NCBI GenBank assembly: GCA_045606465.1
Contig: JAZURZ010000158.1
Span: 1-18,887, forward strand
DNA length: 18,887 bases
Origin: CAKSQL01 sp045606465
Lineage (GTDB): Bacteria > Bacillota > Clostridia > UBA1381
Direction of reading: 5' to 3'
This document shows positions 14,841 to 18,887 of this stretch, piece by piece (position 1 is the stretch's first letter; each line of letters opens with the position of its first letter). Under the pieces are notes generated by a model. It did no database searches. It had not been told where the DNA came from and saw only the letters and a list, made by a program, of their open reading frames with translations. Position numbers and translations under genes: made by a program.

Positions 14841-14864
14841 GGAACGACACGCATATGTGGTTCC
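14841..14864 (+). repeat. Palindromic GC-richer element with CTACAA flank
   Basis: GGAAC (14841-14845) pairs with GTTCC (14860-14864), and CAC (14848-14850) pairs with GTG (14857-14859) around a GCATAT centre. CTACAA follows. From memory, short elements of this shape (TTGTAGGG plus an inverted core, read on the other strand) are dispersed in some clostridial genomes; that needs a genome search. Confidence 0.5.
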
Positions 14865-14921
14865 CTACAATAATTTTCTAAAAACCTCTTTCCCATTAAC
14901 AATTAATAAAAATCCTGTCAC

Positions 14922-14985
14922 GGGGTCCAGAGGTAAAACCCCTGGTCGTTTAAGGGTTTGGGGAAATCGAAATCCCCAAAACCTT
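14922..14985 (+). repeat. Two-hairpin palindromic unit
   Basis: Hairpin one pairs CCAGAGG (14927-14933) with CCCCTGG (14939-14945), with one mismatch. A competing fold pairs GGGGT (14922-14926) with ACCCC (14938-14942). Hairpin two pairs AAGGGTTTGGGGA (14952-14964) with TCCCCAAAACCTT (14973-14985), 12 of 13 bp, around an 8-nt loop. It resembles a dispersed extragenic palindrome. A structured RNA is the alternative. Confidence 0.6.
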
Positions 14986-15051
14986 TGCAACTTTTCAGTT
15001 ATGAAAGAAGGGATAAATTAAAAATAAAACTTACACATTCAAAAAAATAGT

Positions 15052-15064
15052 CACTAATGAAAAG
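15052..15064 (+). repeat. 13-bp direct repeat, copy 2
   Basis: This is an exact copy of CACTAATGAAAAG from 14827-14839. The base two before the match also agrees (AGyCACTAATG), but the sequences diverge directly after it. Confidence 0.75.
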
Positions 15065-15065
15065 A

Positions 15066-15091
15066 AATTAACTATTGCTTAATAGGTAATT
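15066..15091 (+). repeat. A/T-rich inverted repeat upstream of hemW
   Basis: AATTA-A-CTATT (15066-15076) pairs with AATAG-G-TAATT (15081-15091), 10 of 11 positions, around GCTT. It starts 2 nt after the second copy of the 13-bp direct repeat. Confidence 0.5.
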
Positions 15092-15151
15092 GGAAAATTA
15101 AAAAATTTTACAATTACTTAAATCATAACTTACTTTAAGGAGAAAAAAGAC

Positions 15152-16279
15152 ATGTATGGCTTGTATGTTCATATTCCATTTTGTTTAAAAAAATGTAAAT
15201 ATTGTGATTTTGTTTCCTTCGATAACAGGGAAGAGTTAAAAGAAAAATATCTTGATAAACTCATAGAGGAAATGGGGGAATATAGAGGCTTTTTAATAGA
15301 TACTGTCTTTATAGGCGGCGGAACTCCCACAAGTCTTAATGCACACGAGATAAAAAAGCTTCTTCTTGCCATAAGGGGAAATTTTCAAATTAAAGAAGAT
15401 GCTGAGTTTACAATGGAGGCAAATCCCAAAACTCTTGATGAAGAAAAGCTTAGTATAATGAAAATGTATGGAGTGAATAGATTAAGCATAGGAGTACAAT
15501 CCTTTTGTGATAATGAGCTTTTTAAAATAGGACGTATCCACAATGCAGAAATTGCAAAGGAAACAATAGCCCTTGTAAGAGAAAATGGTTTCAAAAACAT
15601 AAATATTGACCTGATGTTTGCGCTGCCCGACCAGACCATGGAAAGCTTTAAAAAGAGTTTGGAGGCGGCAGTAGAAAATAACATTTCTCATATTTCCTGC
15701 TACAGCCTTATACTTGAGGAAAAGACTCCTCTTTATGAGGAAAACAAAGAAGGAAAGCTTGTTTTGCCTGATGAGGATACCGAGCGGAAAATGTATGACT
15801 ATGCTTGTGAATTTTTAGAAAAAAATGGCTATGAGCAATATGAAATTTCAAACTTTGCAAAAAAAGGATATAAATCCCGCCATAATATTAAATATTGGAA
15901 ATGTAATGAATATATAGGGATAGGACTTGGTGCACATTCATATTTATCTGGAGAGAGATTTCAAAATACTGAGGAAGCGGATAAATATTTGTCGGGAGAA
16001 TTTCATCTTGACAACCGTGAGGCGCTTACTCTTTCCGATAAAATTGCGGAATTTATGATAATGGGACTAAGAATGAGAAAAGGAATAGAAAAAAAAGAGT
16101 TTTCCAAACGCTTTGGAATGGAAATTGAAGCAGTTTACAAAAAAGAGCTTGACAAATTTTTAAAAAGCGGCTTTTTAATTGAAGAGGATGGAAATGTCTT
16201 TATTTCAAAGGAGGGAATTTCTGTCAGCAATTCAATAATGTGTGAATTTGCAATATGTAATGTAAAAATAAATGATTAA
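15152..16279 (+). CDS. hemW: Radical SAM haem chaperone HemW
   Basis: HemW is related to the oxygen-independent coproporphyrinogen III oxidase HemN but acts in haem handling and delivery rather than decarboxylation. The 375-residue protein has the 4Fe-4S motif CLKKCKYC with C11, C15 and C18, the SAM-binding GGGTPT (55-60), the TIM-barrel strand EANPKTL, NRLSIGVQSF and a C-terminal HemN_C domain. The HemW length and its place before hrcA-grpE-dnaK, usual in Bacillota (often lepA-hemW-hrcA), favour HemW over HemN. ATG 15152 follows AAGGAG. In an anaerobe without other haem genes in view, its client is unknown. Confidence 0.93.
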   Translation: MYGLYVHIPFCLKKCKYCDFVSFDNREELKEKYLDKLIEEMGEYRGFLIDTVFIGGGTPTSLNAHEIKKLLLAIRGNFQIKEDAEFTMEANPKTLDEEKLSIMKMYGVNRLSIGVQSFCDNELFKIGRIHNAEIAKETIALVRENGFKNINIDLMFALPDQTMESFKKSLEAAVENNISHISCYSLILEEKTPLYEENKEGKLVLPDEDTERKMYDYACEFLEKNGYEQYEISNFAKKGYKSRHNIKYWKCNEYIGIGLGAHSYLSGERFQNTEEADKYLSGEFHLDNREALTLSDKIAEFMIMGLRMRKGIEKKEFSKRFGMEIEAVYKKELDKFLKSGFLIEEDGNVFISKEGISVSNSIMCEFAICNVKIND

Positions 16280-16314
16280 AATTATGAATAATTTGTAAAA
16301 ATAATAATAAACAC

Positions 16315-16343
16315 TTGACTTTTTATGATAATAATGGTATTTT
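16315..16343 (+). promoter_or_regulatory. Sigma-A promoter of the hrcA heat-shock operon
   Basis: TTGACT (16315-16320) and TATTTT (16338-16343) are 17 bp apart, with an extended -10 TG at 16335-16336. The predicted start at about 16350 sits at the left edge of the CIRCE element, the classic arrangement for HrcA repression. Confidence 0.72.
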
Positions 16344-16350
16344 ATACTTG

Positions 16351-16377
16351 TTAGCACTCAAACAAAATGAGTGCTAA
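16351..16377 (+). promoter_or_regulatory. CIRCE operator (HrcA-binding site)
   Basis: TTAGCACTC (16351-16359), 9 bp of spacer and GAGTGCTAA (16369-16377) match the consensus CIRCE perfectly in both arms. HrcA binds it at normal temperature and releases it when the GroE system is occupied by unfolded protein, so hrcA-grpE-dnaK should be heat-inducible. Confidence 0.99.
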
Positions 16378-16413
16378 CAAAAAGCTTGCTGTGATTGATT
16401 CGAGGTGAAATCA

Positions 16414-17472
16414 ATGGAATTAAGTGAAAGAAAGCAAAAAATTCTAAAGGCGGTTATTGATGAATATTTAGGAACTGCCGAGCCTGTAGGCTCAAGAATT
16501 ATTTCAAAAAAGAACGAGCTGGGACTCTCAAGCGCCACTATCAGAAATGAAATGGCTGACCTTGAGGGAATGGGCTTTTTGCTGCAGCCCCATACATCAG
16601 CGGGAAGAATTCCCTCAGACAGTGGCTACAGATTTTATGTAAATTCTCTGATGAAAAAATATCAGGTGAGCATGGAGGCAATGGAGAGCCTTAAAAATGC
16701 TTTGAGAGAAAAATCAAATCAGCTTGAGTATATAATAAAAAAAGCTGGAATGATAACCTCAGCACTTACCAATTATATCACTGTCTTTACAACTCCCGAG
16801 GCAGACGATTCGCAAATTAAAAAGTTTGACCTTGTATATCTGGGCGGCGGGAATGTAATGCTCATAATTGTAACCCGCTCAGGGGTTGTGAAAAATCAGA
16901 TGATTCCATTGGGGATTAGTGAAAAAGATACTGCTTTTTTGGGAGAAATATTAAATAAAAGGCTTTCGGGACTTTCTGCAAGCGAAATAAACTTTGAAAA
17001 AATTCAAAAGCTGCAAGCCGAAATGCAAAAGTATCATAAAATTGAGCCCAAAGTGCTTATTAAGATAATGAATTTTGTTTATGAGGCAATTGAGTCTTTT
17101 GACGAAACCCACGTTTTTGTAGAAAATACAAAATCCTTGTTCCGCTATCCTGAATATAGCAACCTTGAAAAAGCTCAGGCTATGATGGAATTTTTAGAGG
17201 ATGAAAAAAAGCTTAAAAAGGTTATTGATGAATTTGATAATGAAAAAGGGGTAAGCATTAAAATCGGAGGCGAAAATGAAGCCGAAGAGCTTAAAGATTG
17301 CAGCCTTGTAACAGTTAATTATTCTTTAGGTAACAAAAAGGCAGCAGGCAAAATCGGGGTTATAGGGCCTAAGCGTATGGATTATGCAAAGGTTATAGCT
17401 AATCTGGATTGTATATCGAGTCACATAGACCAGATACTTTATCAGTTATATATAGGAGAGGATGGTGAATAA
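16414..17472 (+). CDS. hrcA: Heat-inducible transcription repressor HrcA
   Basis: HrcA is the CIRCE-binding dimeric repressor of class I heat-shock genes; its own operator lies 37 bp upstream, so it is autoregulated. The 352-residue protein starts with the winged-helix DNA-binding domain: ERKQKILKAVIDEYL (5-19), EPVGSRII, SSATIRNEMADLEGMGFL (39-56) and HTSAGRIPSDSGYRFYV (60-76). A GAF-like and dimerisation region follows, with the C-terminal GVIGPKRMDYAKVIANLD signature. ATG 16414 is preferred because GAGGTG (16402-16407) lies 6 nt upstream; a GTG at 16405 is in frame but overlaps that site. grpE starts 2 nt after its stop. Confidence 0.97.
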   Translation: MELSERKQKILKAVIDEYLGTAEPVGSRIISKKNELGLSSATIRNEMADLEGMGFLLQPHTSAGRIPSDSGYRFYVNSLMKKYQVSMEAMESLKNALREKSNQLEYIIKKAGMITSALTNYITVFTTPEADDSQIKKFDLVYLGGGNVMLIIVTRSGVVKNQMIPLGISEKDTAFLGEILNKRLSGLSASEINFEKIQKLQAEMQKYHKIEPKVLIKIMNFVYEAIESFDETHVFVENTKSLFRYPEYSNLEKAQAMMEFLEDEKKLKKVIDEFDNEKGVSIKIGGENEAEELKDCSLVTVNYSLGNKKAAGKIGVIGPKRMDYAKVIANLDCISSHIDQILYQLYIGEDGE

Positions 17473-17474
17473 AG

Positions 17475-18011
17475 TTGTCAGAAGAAAAAAAGGACATAGA
17501 ACAAGAAAATATAATTCCTGAGGCTGAAGCAGAAGAAACTTGTGAACAAGCAGATGAAAAGGAAGAAAAAATAGCTGAGCTTTCAGAAAAGCTCAAAGAA
17601 TGGGAAGATAAATATATGAGGCTTTATGCTGAGTATGACAATTTCCAAAAACGCAGTAAAAGGGAAAAGGACGCACGTTATGCAGATGCGGTTGCAGATG
17701 TTGTTGCAGAGCTTTTACCTGTAGCAGATAATCTTGACCGTGCATTGGCAATAGAAACCGAGTCAGATGAGGCAAAAAAGGTTTTAGAGGGCGTTAGCAT
17801 GGTGAAAAAGCAAATGTGCGAGAGCCTTGCAAAGCTTGAAGTGTCAGAAATTTTGGCAGTGGGTGAGGAATTTGACCCTAACTTTCACAATGCAGTTATG
17901 CATGTTGAAGATGAGGCTGTTACAGAAAATACAATAGTGGAGGAATTTATGAAGGGCTATAAATACAAAGACCGTGTAATTCGCTATAGTATGGTTAAGG
18001 TGGCAAATTAA
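17475..18011 (+). CDS. grpE: Nucleotide exchange factor GrpE
   Basis: GrpE opens the DnaK nucleotide pocket to release ADP. The 178-residue protein has an acidic disordered N-terminus (1-30), a long coiled-coil helix (about 30-95, with the hallmark YDNFQKRSKREK at 54-65) and a C-terminal beta-wing ending KYKDRVIRYSMVKVAN. The start is TTG 17475, only 2 nt after the hrcA stop, with AGGAGAGGA (17455-17463) inside hrcA. The weak start codon and tight spacing suggest that its output is tuned relative to hrcA and dnaK. Confidence 0.96.
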   Translation: MSEEKKDIEQENIIPEAEAEETCEQADEKEEKIAELSEKLKEWEDKYMRLYAEYDNFQKRSKREKDARYADAVADVVAELLPVADNLDRALAIETESDEAKKVLEGVSMVKKQMCESLAKLEVSEILAVGEEFDPNFHNAVMHVEDEAVTENTIVEEFMKGYKYKDRVIRYSMVKVAN

Positions 18012-18022
18012 TATTTAAATGT

Positions 18023-18049
18023 TAATTTTAAAGATGTATTTTAAAATTA
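18023..18049 (+). repeat. Perfect 10-bp inverted repeat between grpE and dnaK
   Basis: TAATTTTAAA (18023-18032) and TTTAAAATTA (18040-18049) flank a 7-nt loop. The stem is all A/T and has no U-tract after it, so it is unlikely to terminate. A place for mRNA processing or 5' protection of dnaK message is possible. Confidence 0.5.
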
Positions 18050-18088
18050 CCTAATATTTTTTAAATATAGAAAGGAAATGAATTTATT

Positions 18089-18887
18089 ATGGGAAAAATT
18101 ATAGGAATTGACTTGGGAACAACAAATAGCTGCGTAGCAGTTATGGAGGGCGGAAATGCCAATGTTATCACCAATTCAGAGGGCGCAAGAACAACACCGT
18201 CTGTTGTAGCTTTCCAAAAGGACGGCGAAAGAATTGTAGGTCAGGTTGCAAAGCGTCAGGCAGTTACTAATGCAGACAGAACAATTATGTCAATAAAGAG
18301 AAAAATGGGAACAACCGAAAAGGTTGAGATTGATGGCAAAGCATATACTCCTCAAGAAATTTCAGCAATGGTTTTAACAAAGCTTAAGCAGGACGCAGAA
18401 AGCTATCTTGGTGAGCCTGTAACTCAGGCAGTTATTACAGTTCCTGCATATTTTAACGATTCACAGCGTCAGGCAACAAAGGATTCGGGAAAAATTGCAG
18501 GTCTTGAGGTTTTGAGAATTATAAACGAGCCTACAGCTGCAGCACTTGCGTATGGTATGAGTGACAAGGACCAGACTATTATGGTCTATGACCTTGGCGG
18601 CGGAACCTTCGACGTATCCATACTTGAGATAGGCGATGGAGTTTTTGAAGTTCTTTCAACAAATGGCGACACACACCTTGGCGGTGACGACTTTGACCAG
18701 AGAATAATTGACTTTTTGGTTGCAGAATTTAAAAAGAATGAAGGAATTGACCTCTCAGGCGACAAAATGGCAATGCAACGTCTTAAGGAGGCTGCTGAAA
18801 AATCAAAAATTGAGCTTTCAACCACTACTACATCAAACATAAATCTGCCATTTATAACCGCTGATGCAACAGGCCCCAAGCACTTTG
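18089..18887 (+). CDS. dnaK: Molecular chaperone DnaK (Hsp70), N-terminal part
   Basis: DnaK is the ATP-driven chaperone that binds exposed hydrophobic peptides, with DnaJ and GrpE as partners. The window holds the first 266 codons, covering most of the nucleotide-binding domain. Phosphate 1 motif GIDLGTTNS (6-14), VITVPAYFNDSQRQATKDSG, INEPTAAALAYG and phosphate 2 motif VYDLGGGTFDVSI are all intact. The segment after VGQVAKRQ is short (TIMSIKRKMG directly to EIDGK), matching the roughly 24-residue gap typical of Gram-positive DnaK. ATG 18089 follows AAAGGAAATG (from 18071). The gene runs off the right edge; dnaJ would be expected next. Confidence 0.98.
   Translation, partial: MGKIIGIDLGTTNSCVAVMEGGNANVITNSEGARTTPSVVAFQKDGERIVGQVAKRQAVTNADRTIMSIKRKMGTTEKVEIDGKAYTPQEISAMVLTKLKQDAESYLGEPVTQAVITVPAYFNDSQRQATKDSGKIAGLEVLRIINEPTAAALAYGMSDKDQTIMVYDLGGGTFDVSILEIGDGVFEVLSTNGDTHLGGDDFDQRIIDFLVAEFKKNEGIDLSGDKMAMQRLKEAAEKSKIELSTTTTSNINLPFITADATGPKHF

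Larger units (their letters stand above)
14797..15151 (+). other. Gene-free spacer rich in palindromes and short repeats
   Basis: This 355-bp stretch before hemW has no plausible open frame. It holds a 13-bp direct repeat at both ends, three sizeable hairpins and an A/T inverted repeat (15094-15109), each described separately. Two GC-rich blocks (14841-14864 and 14922-14985) stand out against the AT-rich background. The hemW ribosome site AAGGAG ends the region. I see no strong promoter for hemW, only weak AT-rich candidates. Confidence 0.75.

Overview
The window is an AT-rich, gene-dense stretch of a bacterial chromosome with every convincing gene on the + strand. Strong AGGAGG-type ribosome sites, TTG and GTG starts, U-tract hairpin terminators, a perfect CIRCE operator before hrcA-grpE-dnaK, a recG-rsmD-coaD run, an aroQ-peptidase-efp run and an S-layer-homology (SLH) protein all point to a low-GC Bacillota, most likely a clostridial anaerobe. 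The class call is inference from gene content and order, not from a marker phylogeny. I see no phage, transposase, CRISPR, rRNA or tRNA.

Layout. 1-190: tail of an XRE-type repressor and a terminator. 245-4143: recG with its own promoter, then a promoter serving rsmD (16S rRNA methylation), coaD (CoA synthesis) and a coiled-coil protein of unknown role, closed by a hairpin. 4212-7566: fhs (one-carbon metabolism), tsaE and tsaB (tRNA t6A synthesis) and rpiB (pentose phosphate), tightly packed with a terminator behind. 7565-9866: a stand-alone EF-G paralogue lacking the usual catalytic histidine. 9867-11262: a secreted SLH protein behind two predicted extended -10 promoters and a structured leader. 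11313-13577: a divergent CoaX-like protein, aroQ and an M24 aminopeptidase. 13585-14796: efp plus an acidic, cysteine-rich zinc-ribbon protein. 14797-15151: a gene-free patch of hairpins and direct repeats. 15152-18887: hemW, then the CIRCE-controlled heat-shock operon hrcA-grpE-dnaK, with dnaK cut by the window end.

Most of this is core housekeeping: DNA repair, rRNA and tRNA modification, translation factors, CoA, folate and shikimate metabolism, and chaperones. I did not find a clear new multi-gene system. The points most worth a second look are the CoaX-like protein with replaced active-site residues, the EF-G paralogue with an altered GTPase centre, the acidic zinc-ribbon protein behind efp, the palindrome-rich spacer before hemW, and the leader of the SLH gene.
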